A stretch of DNA of 9,522 nucleotides from an uncultured Neisseria sp. (GTDB taxonomy: Bacteria > Pseudomonadota > Gammaproteobacteria > Burkholderiales > Neisseriaceae): NCBI GenBank assembly GCA_947097615.1, contig CAMURX010000056.1:1-9522 (forward strand), given 5' to 3'. This document shows, piece by piece, positions 1 to 6,087 of this stretch. Both the position numbers and the translations under genes were made by a program. The notes beneath the pieces are model-generated. The model was given only the letters and a program-made list of their open reading frames with translations, ran no database searches and was not told the origin of the DNA. Position 1 is the stretch's first letter. The number at the start of each line of letters is the position of its first letter.

Positions 1-251
1 TCGCCTTTGCTCGCGCCGGCCACCAAGCCCGCAATATCGACAAATTCGACGATGGCGGGCTGCATTTTTTGCGGATTGACGATTTTCGCCAGCGCGTCCA
101 TGCGCGGGTCGGGCACTTCGACGATGCCGACGTTCGGCTCGATGGTGCAGAAAGGATAGTTGGCCGCTTCGATGCCCGATTGGGTCAGCGCATTAAAGAG
201 GGTGGATTTGCCGACGTTGGGCAGGCCGACGATACCGCATTTCAAGCTCAT
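1..251 (-). CDS. ychF: YchF/OLA1-family P-loop NTPase, N-terminal part (3' end outside window)
   Basis: Only the first 83 residues are present; the gene runs off the left edge. The translation starts [17 protein letters not shown], with the G1/Walker A motif GLPNVGKST at residues 9-17 and the G3 motif DIAGL at 72-76. The intervening [12 protein letters not shown] and [15 protein letters not shown] are characteristic of YchF. The family (about 363 aa) is an Obg-like P-loop NTPase that generally prefers ATP, binds ribosomes and is linked to translation and oxidative-stress control; this is family knowledge. The ATG at 249-251 puts the P-loop at the usual distance from the N-terminus. The ribosome binding site is weak (CGGAA about 10 bases upstream). 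An extended -10 box lies at 286-291, just past the terminator of the preceding minus-strand gene, so ychF is probably its own transcription unit. Confidence 0.95.
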   Translation of the reverse strand, partial: MSLKCGIVGLPNVGKSTLFNALTQSGIEAANYPFCTIEPNVGIVEVPDPRMDALAKIVNPQKMQPAIVEFVDIAGLVAGASKG

Positions 252-285
252 GGGTTGGAGTTCCGTAAAGAAAATTTAACGCGCG

Positions 286-294
286 ATTGTAGCA
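286..294 (-). promoter_or_regulatory. Putative extended -10 promoter of ychF
   Basis: On the minus strand the sequence reads TGCTACAAT, an extended -10 (TGn plus TACAAT, 5 of 6 to TATAAT). It places a start point about 28 bases before the ychF ATG. No convincing -35 hexamer is visible because the DUS hairpin at 305-340 occupies that place. The dapC promoter has the same TGCTANAAT form. Confidence 0.4.
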
Positions 295-304
295 TAAAAC
301 GCAT

Positions 305-340
305 TTGAGGCCGTCTGAAAAGGGTTTCAGACGGCCTCAA
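305..340 (-). terminator. Inverted DUS pair acting as terminator after the secreted-protein gene
   Basis: A perfect 16-bp inverted repeat (305-320 and 325-340) encloses a 4-base loop. Each arm contains one complete AGGCCGTCTGAA (308-319 plus, 326-337 minus). It starts 7 bases beyond the stop codon of the minus-strand gene at 347-859. On the minus strand it is followed by ATGCGTTTTATG, so the U tract is short. Paired DUS as intrinsic terminators are well known in Neisseria. Confidence 0.75.
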
Positions 341-346
341 GCCAGG

Positions 347-859
347 TCAGTACCACGGCGCGCGTTTCACCGTCATGTCGATTTCAAAGCGCCGCGCCTG
401 CGCGTTCCATTTGAGCGGGCGGCTGCATTTTTCGTAGCCGTTGCGTTTTTCTTCTTCGCGCGTCTGGCCGCACAGCGTTCCGGCCACGCCGATATAGGCT
501 TTGGCCTGTCTGCCCGCATAGTCGAGCTTGGAGCCGAATGCGCCGTGGAAAAAGGATTTTTCCGCGCCGCCTTCGGGCAGGCCGACGAACACGGTGACGC
601 CGCCGCCTTTGCGGCTGCCGAAGATGCCGCTGCCGCCGTAGCATTGGCATTCGCCGTCGTCCAGCACATAGTCGTCGATGCCGTCGCCGTTCAGATCGGC
701 TTTTTCCACAGCGTGGCGGAAGCCGTAGGGGCGTCCGCCCGAGAGGCGGCAGATGGAGGCCAGCACGTCGAGTTCGTGCGCCACGGCTTCGGGCAGCGGC
801 GCGGCTTGGGCAAAGAGCGGGGCAGACAGCAGAAAAGCGGCGAAGGAGGTTGTTTTCAT
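347..859 (-). CDS. Small secreted or periplasmic protein with a DxNxDG calcium-loop-like motif, function unknown
   Basis: 170 aa. A typical signal peptide is visible: MKTT, a hydrophobic core to about residue 16, then AQA with likely cleavage after A19. The mature part would be about 151 aa and act outside the cytoplasm. Residues 55-64 read DLNGDGIDDY, matching the DxNxDGxxD pattern of EF-hand-type or dockerin-type calcium loops. The mature protein has five cysteines (37, 71, 73, 130, 145), with C71-x-C73 just after the acidic loop, so disulfides are likely but one would stay unpaired. I do not recognise a named family. It lies 64 bases downstream of the HMA gene on the same strand and may be co-transcribed with it. 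The start ATG at 857-859 has no clear Shine-Dalgarno (CUUUUUUAACC upstream), but the signal peptide begins directly there, which supports it. Confidence 0.85.
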   Translation of the reverse strand: MKTTSFAAFLLSAPLFAQAAPLPEAVAHELDVLASICRLSGGRPYGFRHAVEKADLNGDGIDDYVLDDGECQCYGGSGIFGSRKGGGVTVFVGLPEGGAEKSFFHGAFGSKLDYAGRQAKAYIGVAGTLCGQTREEEKRNGYEKCSRPLKWNAQARRFEIDMTVKRAPWY

Positions 860-923
860 GGTTAAAAAAGCGCGGTGGCGGGACTGTGCGGCGATGATAT
901 AGGCAAACGGCGTGGGCAGACGT

Positions 924-1133
924 TTACAGCGAAGCGTCGAAGCCGCCGTCTTCCACGGCGGCGGCGAGGATGTCCGGCTGCGTTATGGCGGGGTCGAAAC
1001 GCACGGTTGCGCTGCTTGTTTCTAGGCTGACTTCGGCGCTTTCCACGCCGGGCACGCCTTGCAGGATGCGGGTGACGTTGTTCGCGCAGCTGTTGCAGTT
1101 CATGCCGCCGACGGCGAGGGTTACGGTTTCCAT
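924..1133 (-). CDS. Heavy-metal-associated (HMA) domain protein, CopZ-like copper chaperone
   Basis: 69 aa, a single HMA (ferredoxin-like) domain. Residues 9-16 read GGMNCNSC, the GMxCxxC metal-binding motif with C13 and C16. The remainder matches the family: LQGVPGVESAEVSLETSSATVRFDP in the middle and an ILAAAVEDGGFDA end. Such proteins carry Cu(I), or other soft metals, in the cytosol to P-type ATPases or regulators; which metal is used here cannot be read from the sequence. No transporter gene is adjacent. A strong Shine-Dalgarno AAAGGAG sits 7 bases before the ATG. A second HMA-fold gene at 5590-5793 aligns without gaps at the motif but lacks both cysteines. Confidence 0.9.
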   Translation of the reverse strand: METVTLAVGGMNCNSCANNVTRILQGVPGVESAEVSLETSSATVRFDPAITQPDILAAAVEDGGFDASL

Positions 1134-1171
1134 GCTTTGCTCCTTTGCGGATAGGGGTTTGGCGAGGCGGC

Positions 1172-1177
1172 ACTATA
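1172..1177 (-). promoter_or_regulatory. Putative -10 box of the HMA gene
   Basis: The minus strand reads TATAGT in the 89-base gap between tmk and the HMA gene, giving a start point about 32 bases before the ATG. No good -35 is present at 16-18 bases; a TTGACC occurs 30 bases upstream, which is too far. The promoter could depend on an activator, but this is only a guess. Confidence 0.35.
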
Positions 1178-1221
1178 AAGCAAATGCGCCGTTGCGGGTC
1201 TGACGCGGGTCAAGTCTGCGT

Positions 1222-1233
1222 TTCAGACGGCCT
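1222..1233 (-). repeat. DUS overlapping the tmk stop codon
   Basis: Exact AGGCCGTCTGAA on the minus strand. The last codons of tmk, AAG GCC GTC TGA, lie inside it, so the DUS encodes the C-terminal K-A-V and the stop. Confidence 0.95.
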
Positions 1234-1846
1234 TAAAGTGCTGTTGCAGGATGCGTTCGATTTCGGCGCGAACCTGCTCTTTGTCGCGGTTGCTGTCGAT
1301 AACGTGGCAGCGTTGCGGGTCGGCGGCGGCGCGGTCGAGGTAGCTTTGGCGCACGCGGGCGAAGAAGGCAGCTTCTTCCTGCTCGAAGCGGTCTTTTTCG
1401 CGCGATTGCGAGACGCGGGCGAAGGAGGTTTCGAGGGGGACGTCGAGGATGAAGGTGAGGTCGGGGCGCAGGCCGCGCTGCACCCAGTTTTCGAGTACGG
1501 CGATGTCGGCCTCGGGGATGCCGCGCCCGCCGCCTTGGTAGGCGAAGGTGGCGTCGGTGAAGCGGTCGGAAACGACGTGGATGCCTTTGGCGAGGGCGGG
1601 CAGGATGACGTCGTCGAGGTGCTGCTGGCGGGCGGCGAACATCAGCAGGGTTTCGCTGCGCAGGCCGACGTGTGTCGCGGGGTTGAGCAGCAGGCTGCGC
1701 AGGCTTTCTCCCAGCGGGGTGCCGCCGGGTTCGCGGGTGAAGAGGACGGGCAGGTTTCGTTCGGCAAACCAGTTTTCGATGGTGGCCAGGTGGGTGGATT
1801 TGCCGGAGCCGTCGATGCCGTCGAGGGTGATGAAGCTGGGTTTCAT
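1223..1846 (-). CDS. tmk: Thymidylate kinase (dTMP kinase)
   Basis: 207 aa, the usual length for bacterial enzymes. It phosphorylates dTMP to dTDP with ATP, an essential cytosolic step of dTTP synthesis. Visible motifs: P-loop DGIDGSGKST (9-18), substrate loop TREPGGTPLGE (37-47), DR motif in VVSDRFTDATFAYQG (91-105; D94, R95) and an arginine-bearing LID around 147-155 (SREKDRFEQ). The arginine in the LID rather than the P-loop fits the Escherichia coli-like type II class. An in-frame ATG exists upstream at 1984, but those 46 extra codons read through a DUS and are not family-like. The ATG at 1844-1846 has AAAGGA 8 bases upstream and begins exactly at the kinase fold. The C-terminal KAV and stop are written by a DUS. 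Confidence 0.96.
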   Translation of the reverse strand: MKPSFITLDGIDGSGKSTHLATIENWFAERNLPVLFTREPGGTPLGESLRSLLLNPATHVGLRSETLLMFAARQQHLDDVILPALAKGIHVVSDRFTDATFAYQGGGRGIPEADIAVLENWVQRGLRPDLTFILDVPLETSFARVSQSREKDRFEQEEAAFFARVRQSYLDRAAADPQRCHVIDSNRDKEQVRAEIERILQQHFKAV

Positions 1847-1878
1847 GGGGTTTTCCTTTGTTGTTGCCGGTTGTTCTG

Positions 1879-1937
1879 AGGCCGTCTGAAAGCGGTTTTC
1901 GCGGTTTTTTTGCCCGAACTTTGTTTTCAGACGGCCT
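1879..1937. repeat. Inverted DUS pair with long loop in the tmk leader
   Basis: AGGCCGTCTGAA (1879-1890, plus) and its reverse complement (1926-1937) form a 13-bp stem (1879-1891/1925-1937) with a 33-base loop, 33 bases upstream of the tmk start. The long loop makes it a poor terminator. It would lie in the tmk 5' leader if transcription starts further upstream. Confidence 0.8.
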
Positions 1938-1963
1938 TTGGGGGCTTGTCTTATCGGGAACGC

Positions 1964-1984
1964 GTGCGTCGCGGGGCGACACAC
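1964..1984. repeat. Short imperfect palindrome between gcr and tmk
   Basis: Arms GTGCGTCGC and GCGACACAC flank a GGG loop, with one mismatch. The surrounding minus-strand text (GTAGGGTGTGTCGC) has the look of a dispersed intergenic repeat. I cannot show other copies in this window. Confidence 0.35.
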
Positions 1985-2011
1985 CCTACGGAGGCTTTGT
2001 GCGTTGTTCGG

Positions 2012-2050
2012 AGGCCGTCTGAAAAGGGTTTCGGGGCTTTCAGACGGCCT
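2012..2050 (-). terminator. Inverted DUS pair, terminator of the Gcr-family gene
   Basis: A 13-bp perfect stem (2012-2024/2038-2050) with a 13-base loop, each arm holding one exact DUS (2012-2023 plus, 2039-2050 minus). It begins 7 bases after the stop of the minus-strand gene ending at 2058. There is no U tract after the stem, so efficiency is uncertain. Confidence 0.65.
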
Positions 2051-2057
2051 TTTCTGT

Positions 2058-4091
2058 TTATTCTTTGGCTTTGCCGTTTGCGCTGCCGCCGTTGCCGTTC
2101 CCGCCTGCGGCGGCGGGGGGCTGCACGGGGAAGAGGAGACTGAGGGGGTTGGCTTTGATTTGCAGCCACAGGGTGTCGATGAGTTTGGACAGGCTTTCGA
2201 TGCGAGCGCCGCGCGAGCGCAGGGCGACGGTGAGGGCGAGGGAGAAGCTGACGACGAGGTTTACCGCGCCTATCATCAGGACGAAGGCGAGGTTGAGCAG
2301 GAAGTAGAGGAAGCCGCTGTGGTCGCTGACGGCGGCGTAGCCGAGGTTGGCGGAGGAGAAGGCGACGTGGCGGATGTCGAGCGGCAGGCCGAGGAGGTGG
2401 CCGAACCAGCCGGTCATGCCCAGCAGCATGCCGAAGATGAAGTTGCCCGCCAGCGAGCCGTAGTGGCGGTGGAGGTAGTCGGCGAGGAAGGCGCGGGGGC
2501 GGGCGGGCAGCAGGCGTTTGAGCAGGGGCTGGACGGTGAGGCGTTTTCTCAGGTTGAGGTAGTCGGCGCGGTTGTCGTAGAAGCCAGAGATGATGCCGGA
2601 GCAGAACAGCCACACGCCGGCGATGGCGGCGTACCAGAGGGTGGGCTGGGTGAAGGGTTGCAGCGATTTGAACTGGTAGGCGGTGTTGTGCGCGTCGAGC
2701 ATGGGGACGCCGGTGCGCTCGGCCACAGAGGCGGCGACGATGGAGGCGACGATGACGGCGACGACGACATTGCCGAATACGGCGACGGCCTGCGAGCGGG
2801 CGACGTCGATCAGGAGTTTGGCCAGTTTGCCTTCGACGGCGCGCGCGCCTGCTTTGTGTTCGACGTGTTCGGCGATGCGGGCGGCGGTCATGGCGGGCTG
2901 TTTGGTGGCGACGGTGCAGCCGACGATGTGGATGAACATGAAGCCGATGCCGTAGTTCAGTCCGGCGAGAAAGGCGGTCGTGAAGTCGCCGAGGCCGAGA
3001 CCGGTAATGCGGATTTTGTTGCCCGCCATCAGGGCGATGATGACGCCGCCGCCTGCGGCGGAGGCAAGCATGGCGAAGTATTCGCGTTTGTTGCGGGTGA
3101 TGTAGTGTTCGCCGTGGCCGCTGGTGTTTTCGCTGATGCTTTTGGCCAGCATGTTGATGCTGCGGCGGCGCAGAAGTTCGGTGCTGTGCTGTTCGACGGC
3201 GGCGGTGGTGAGGGAGTTGAGCAGGCGCACGCAGTGGCGGCGGCATTCTTTTTCGTCGGGCGCGGTTTGGATGTCGAGGAGGACGGCGAGGCGGTCGAGA
3301 GTTTGCGACAGGCGCTCGAGCAGGTGGGCGACTTTGACGGACGACCCCGCACCCGCGCCCGTGCCTTTGCGGCGCAGGCGTTCGACTTGGGCGCGGCATT
3401 GTTCCATCATCACGGCGATGTGGGCGGTGTCGTAGTGTTCGGTTTGGCCGCTGCGGTAGTGGGCGACGAGGCGGCTGATTTCCTGATGCAGGGCGACGAA
3501 GGCGGAGTCGACTTCCATCAGCTTGGGTTCGAGGCGGGTGAATTCGGGTTCGAGCTCTTCGGCGGCCACCCAGATGGAGAGCATTTCGAGGGCGTGCAGC
3601 CGTGCCTGTTCGAGGTGGCGGGAGGCCGTCTGAACGGCGGCGGGGTCGCTGTGGCGGCAGAGGGTGTCGTAGAGCGACAGCCATTGCAGCAGGCTGACGG
3701 TGTGCAGCCATTTTTCGTCGTTCTGCCGCTGGAAAAGGTAGAGGAAAACGTCGCGCAGGTTGTTCAAGTCCTTGAAAGACGGCATGAAACGTTCGTAGAT
3801 GCGGATGCCCATTTCGCGGGCGAAGCCGCTGCGCGAGAAGATGCCCAGGCCGACGAGGGCGGGGTAGACGTGGATGCTGCCGAGCCAGCGGTGGAAGCGG
3901 GTGCCGAATTCGCGCGCCAGTTCGGGGTTTTGTTTGAAGGCGTCCAGCAGCAGGTCGAAGCGCTGCGAGGCGCGTTTGACGCCGCCGTCGCGCAGGAATT
4001 GCACCAGCGCGTTGAGGATGTGCGCCATGTCTTTTTCGGGCAGGGCGGCGGTCAGCAGGGGAACAAGGTTGGCGGGGGTGATTTTTTTCAT
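2058..4091 (-). CDS. gcr: Gcr-family multi-pass membrane protein, annotated in Neisseria as site-specific recombinase
   Basis: 677 aa. Residues 1 to about 335 are soluble and helix-rich. The rest has about six hydrophobic segments: near 338-357, 370-393, 433-457, 487-505, 545-568 and 593-623. Family-like motifs include TKQPAMTAARIAEH (396-409), GFYDNRADYLNLRKR (503-517) and the Gly/Asn-rich tail from 660. This matches the family named SpecificRecomb or 'site-specific recombinase Gcr'. I see no serine- or tyrosine-recombinase catalytic signature, so the activity implied by the name is doubtful; membrane location is the safest statement. An upstream in-frame ATG at 4214 would add 41 residues translated from a DUS hairpin, so I take the ATG at 4089-4091, although its Shine-Dalgarno is weak (GCGGAC). 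The gene has its own putative promoter and a DUS terminator. Confidence 0.85.
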   Translation of the reverse strand: MKKITPANLVPLLTAALPEKDMAHILNALVQFLRDGGVKRASQRFDLLLDAFKQNPELAREFGTRFHRWLGSIHVYPALVGLGIFSRSGFAREMGIRIYERFMPSFKDLNNLRDVFLYLFQRQNDEKWLHTVSLLQWLSLYDTLCRHSDPAAVQTASRHLEQARLHALEMLSIWVAAEELEPEFTRLEPKLMEVDSAFVALHQEISRLVAHYRSGQTEHYDTAHIAVMMEQCRAQVERLRRKGTGAGAGSSVKVAHLLERLSQTLDRLAVLLDIQTAPDEKECRRHCVRLLNSLTTAAVEQHSTELLRRRSINMLAKSISENTSGHGEHYITRNKREYFAMLASAAGGGVIIALMAGNKIRITGLGLGDFTTAFLAGLNYGIGFMFIHIVGCTVATKQPAMTAARIAEHVEHKAGARAVEGKLAKLLIDVARSQAVAVFGNVVVAVIVASIVAASVAERTGVPMLDAHNTAYQFKSLQPFTQPTLWYAAIAGVWLFCSGIISGFYDNRADYLNLRKRLTVQPLLKRLLPARPRAFLADYLHRHYGSLAGNFIFGMLLGMTGWFGHLLGLPLDIRHVAFSSANLGYAAVSDHSGFLYFLLNLAFVLMIGAVNLVVSFSLALTVALRSRGARIESLSKLIDTLWLQIKANPLSLLFPVQPPAAAGGNGNGGSANGKAKE
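3623..3634 (+). repeat. Intragenic DUS in the Gcr-family gene
   Basis: Exact AGGCCGTCTGAA, read in the gene frame as Q-T-A-S-R around residues 154-158. It lies in the soluble N-terminal half, where the amino-acid choice is apparently tolerant. Confidence 0.95.
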
Positions 4092-4126
4092 ATTGTCCGC
4101 GGGGCAGGGTGGTGGCGTGGGGGTGG

Positions 4127-4156
4127 AAAATAGCGGAAAAGGGCGGGATGTGTAAA
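4127..4156 (-). promoter_or_regulatory. Putative promoter of the Gcr-family gene
   Basis: On the minus strand TTTACA (4151-4156, 5 of 6 to consensus) and TATTTT (4127-4132, 4 of 6) are separated by 18 bases. This gives a start point about 30 bases before the ATG at 4091. The -35 overlaps the foot of the upstream terminator hairpin. Confidence 0.45.
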
Positions 4157-4195
4157 GGCCGTCTGAAAAGCATGGGGCTTTTTCAGACGGCCTTT
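4154..4195 (-). terminator. Inverted DUS pair, terminator downstream of dapC
   Basis: A perfect 16-bp stem (4154-4169/4180-4195) with a 10-base loop contains DUS at 4156-4167 (plus) and 4182-4193 (minus). It is about 95 bases past the dapC stop. In the minus-strand RNA the stem begins and ends with AAA/UUU, but only a short U run follows. Confidence 0.65.
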
Positions 4196-4266
4196 GCCGT
4201 TTTTGATGCCGCACGCCGCTTCGCAGGCAGATGTGGCGGCGGGTTGCGGGTTGCGGCGAAACTTTT

Positions 4267-4291
4267 TTCAGACGGCCTTTTCAGACGGCCT
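4267..4291 (-). repeat. Two DUS in direct tandem at the dapC stop
   Basis: Exact AGGCCGTCTGAA copies on the minus strand at 4280-4291 and 4267-4278, 13 bases apart. The first shares its A with the TAA stop codon of dapC. Confidence 0.95.
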
Positions 4292-5484
4292 TATTCATCG
4301 TTGCGGCGGAAGAGTGCCACCATGCGGCGCGCGCCTTCGAGGCAGTCTTCGAGCGGGGCAACGAGGGCGATGCGCACGTAGCCGCGGCCGGGGTTGCCGT
4401 TGGCCGTGTCGCGGGCGAAGAAGCGGCCGGGCAGCACCTGCACGGCGGCTTCGTGCCACAGTTTTTGCGTGAAGGCCAAATCGTCGCCGTCAGGCACTTT
4501 GAGCCAGATGTAAAACGAGGCTTCGGGCATGGCAACGTCAAACGCCTGCCGCAATACGGGCACGACGCGCTCGAATTTTTCGCGGTAGAGGCGGCGGTTT
4601 TCGGCAACGTGCGCTTCGTCGTCCCAGGCGGCGATGCTGGCGCGCTGGACGGGCAGGCTCATGGCGCTGCCGTGGTAGGTGCGGTAGAGCAGGAAGGGGC
4701 GCAGCAGATCGGCGTCGCCCGCCACGAAGCCCGAGCGCAGGCCGGGGGCGTTGGAGCGTTTGGAGAGGCTGGTGAACATGACGATGCCTTTGTAGCCGCG
4801 CCCCAGTTGCGCGGCGGCCTGCAAGGCGCCTGTCGGTTTTTGGTCGGAATAGATTTCGGAATAGCATTCGTCGGCGGCGATCACGAAGCCGTATTTGTTC
4901 TGCAAGGCAAACAGTTTCTGCCAGTCGGCAAGGCTCATCACGCTGCCGCTGGGGTTGTCGGGCGAGCAGGCGAAGAGGATTTTGACGTGCGGCCAGATGT
5001 CGGCGGGAATGGAATCCCAGTCGGGCAGAAAGCGCGGCGGGGTGCTGTTGGCAAAATAGATTTCGCCGCCGCCGAGGAAGGTGGCACCTTCGTAAATCTG
5101 GTAAAACGGGTTTGGGCAGACGACAATCTGCCGATCGTGCGCGGCGGGGTCGAGCACGGTTTGGACGAAGGAAAAGAGGGCTTCGCGGCTGCCGAGCACG
5201 GGCAGGATTTCGCTTTCGGGGTCGAGACGCAGGCCGTTGTAGCGGCGTTCCAGCCAGCGGGCGCAGGCTTGGCGCAGTTCGGGCAGGCCGGCGGTGAGCG
5301 GGTATTGGGAAAATTCTGCGGCGGAGGCGGCGAGCGCGTCGGTAATCAGGGCGGGCGTGGGGTGCTTGGGTTCGCCGATTTGCAGCATGACGGGTTTGAG
5401 GTGTGCGGGCGGGGTGATGCCCTGCATGGCTTCGCGCAGGCGGGCGAAGGGGTAGGCTTGGAGTTTGTCTAAGAGGGAGTTCAT
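4291..5484 (-). CDS. dapC: Succinyldiaminopimelate aminotransferase (class I/II PLP enzyme)
   Basis: 397 aa, full length for the DapC family. It interconverts N-succinyl-L,L-2,6-diaminopimelate and N-succinyl-2-amino-6-ketopimelate with glutamate/2-oxoglutarate, in the lysine and meso-diaminopimelate (peptidoglycan) pathway in the cytosol. PLP-site features are clear: SPDNPSG (174-180, N177), AADECYSEIY (203-212, D205 and Y208), the Schiff-base lysine K242 in SLSKRSNAPGLRSGF, and the carboxylate-binding arginine R371 in GYVRIAL. The N-terminal PFARLREAMQGITPP and QIGEPKHPTP are typical of the DapC/class I subgroup. Other class I aminotransferases are close, so substrate is by family. The start ATG (5482-5484) has no good Shine-Dalgarno, but an extended -10 lies 29-34 bases upstream and the protein begins at the family N-terminus. 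Confidence 0.92.
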   Translation of the reverse strand: MNSLLDKLQAYPFARLREAMQGITPPAHLKPVMLQIGEPKHPTPALITDALAASAAEFSQYPLTAGLPELRQACARWLERRYNGLRLDPESEILPVLGSREALFSFVQTVLDPAAHDRQIVVCPNPFYQIYEGATFLGGGEIYFANSTPPRFLPDWDSIPADIWPHVKILFACSPDNPSGSVMSLADWQKLFALQNKYGFVIAADECYSEIYSDQKPTGALQAAAQLGRGYKGIVMFTSLSKRSNAPGLRSGFVAGDADLLRPFLLYRTYHGSAMSLPVQRASIAAWDDEAHVAENRRLYREKFERVVPVLRQAFDVAMPEASFYIWLKVPDGDDLAFTQKLWHEAAVQVLPGRFFARDTANGNPGRGYVRIALVAPLEDCLEGARRMVALFRRNDE

Positions 5485-5512
5485 GGCGGAAAAAACGGAA
5501 AAAGAAGCGGCG

Positions 5513-5521
5513 ATTCTAGCA
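5513..5521 (-). promoter_or_regulatory. Putative extended -10 promoter of dapC
   Basis: The minus strand reads TGCTAGAAT (extended -10, TAGAAT 5 of 6). Transcription would start about 22 bases before the dapC ATG, giving a very short leader. No convincing -35 is seen at the right distance; the DUS terminator of the upstream gene lies just behind. Confidence 0.45.
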
Positions 5522-5544
5522 GAACGGGCGGCGGAATAAAGAAA

Positions 5545-5574
5545 AGGCCGTCTGAAAAGGTTTTCAGACGGCCT
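5545..5574 (-). terminator. Inverted DUS pair with U tract, terminator of the cysteine-less HMA-like gene
   Basis: A 14-bp inverted repeat (5545-5558/5561-5574) with DUS on both arms and only two bases between them, so the top pairs would open. On the minus strand it is followed by TTTTCTTTATT. It starts 15 bases past the stop of the gene at 5590-5793, a good intrinsic terminator. Confidence 0.8.
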
Positions 5575-5589
5575 GTTTGTGCGGCGGCA

Positions 5590-5793
5590 TCAGGCGACGG
5601 CGAAACCTGCGTCGGCGATGGCTTTTTTCACGGCTTCGACGTCCATGCCCTCGGCGTGGGTGACGACGACGACGCCGGTTTCAAAATTGGCGTTTACCAT
5701 GCGCACGTTCGGCACTTCCTCGGCTTTGGCGATCAGTTTGCGGGCATCTTCCTGGCCGGACATTCCGGTCACGTTCAGTTTCATTTGCGGCAT
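5590..5793 (-). CDS. HMA-fold small protein lacking the CxxC metal-binding cysteines
   Basis: 67 aa. It aligns over its full length with the 69-aa HMA protein at 924-1133: MPQMKLNVTGM, then hydrophobic and charged alternation ending EAVKKAIADAGFAVA, as in CopZ/HMA domains. The metal motif is replaced: residues 10-16 are GMSGQED, so C13 and C16 of the sister protein are G13 and D16, and there is no cysteine anywhere. Copper binding by the classical mode is therefore excluded; the fold may serve protein-protein contact or another ligand. It could instead be decaying, but the frame is intact, with GAGAGG 9-10 bases before the ATG and its own terminator. It is divergently placed to lnt with a 294-base spacer. 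Function unknown. Confidence 0.82.
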   Translation of the reverse strand: MPQMKLNVTGMSGQEDARKLIAKAEEVPNVRMVNANFETGVVVVTHAEGMDVEAVKKAIADAGFAVA

Positions 5794-6087
5794 ATTTCTT
5801 TACCTCTCGTTAAAGTATCCAATAAATAAGAATGAGTAATCCATTGTCTTTCCCCGCTTTGTTTTGTCGCACATCCGGCTTTGGCCGAACGCAATAGTTG
5901 CGGGGAAAACGGGACGATTGTCTACCTAATCGGACGGCTTGTCTATCATTTTTATTCCGACATTGTTTATGGTTTCGGCATTTCGGCAAGTCGTTGAAAG
6001 GCCGTCTGAACGGGCGCGGCACGGCGCGGCGGTGGGTTTTTCGGTAGAATGCTGCGCCTTGTCCACAAGAGCCTTTTTGCGAGCGAT
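5794..6087. other. Divergent intergenic region between the HMA-like gene and lnt
   Basis: AT-rich near the HMA-like gene (5811-5850), as expected for its promoter, though no hexamer pair is convincing. It contains a 9-bp inverted repeat TTTCCCCGC/GCGGGGAAA (5849-5857/5900-5908) around a small CGGC-TTTG-GCCG hairpin (5876-5887), and a lone DUS at 5999-6010. The lnt side has TATCAT (5944-5949) and TAGAAT (6045-6050) as possible -10 boxes without good -35 partners. TTGTCTA occurs twice nearby (5918-5924, 5939-5945). Confidence 0.5.
5999..6010 (+). repeat. Single DUS upstream of lnt
   Basis: Exact AGGCCGTCTGAA, not paired with an inverted copy. Confidence 0.95.

Noticed and set aside
1847..1984. 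N-terminal extension of tmk
   Set aside because: The extra 46 codons read through an inverted DUS pair, whereas the internal ATG has a good Shine-Dalgarno and the family start.
1938..4133. A 731-residue open frame on the plus strand opposite the Gcr-family gene
   Set aside because: It is the antisense shadow of a clear family protein; its residues are a Gly/Val/Glu/Asp-rich mix without domains, as GC-rich antisense frames give, and it reads through DUS hairpins.
4231..5472. A 413-residue plus-strand frame opposite dapC
   Set aside because: Shadow of dapC, which shows all PLP-site motifs.
6049..6087. Upstream in-frame ATG for lnt
   Set aside because: It adds 13 residues not expected from the family, and the ATG overlaps a TAGAAT box; not fully excluded.
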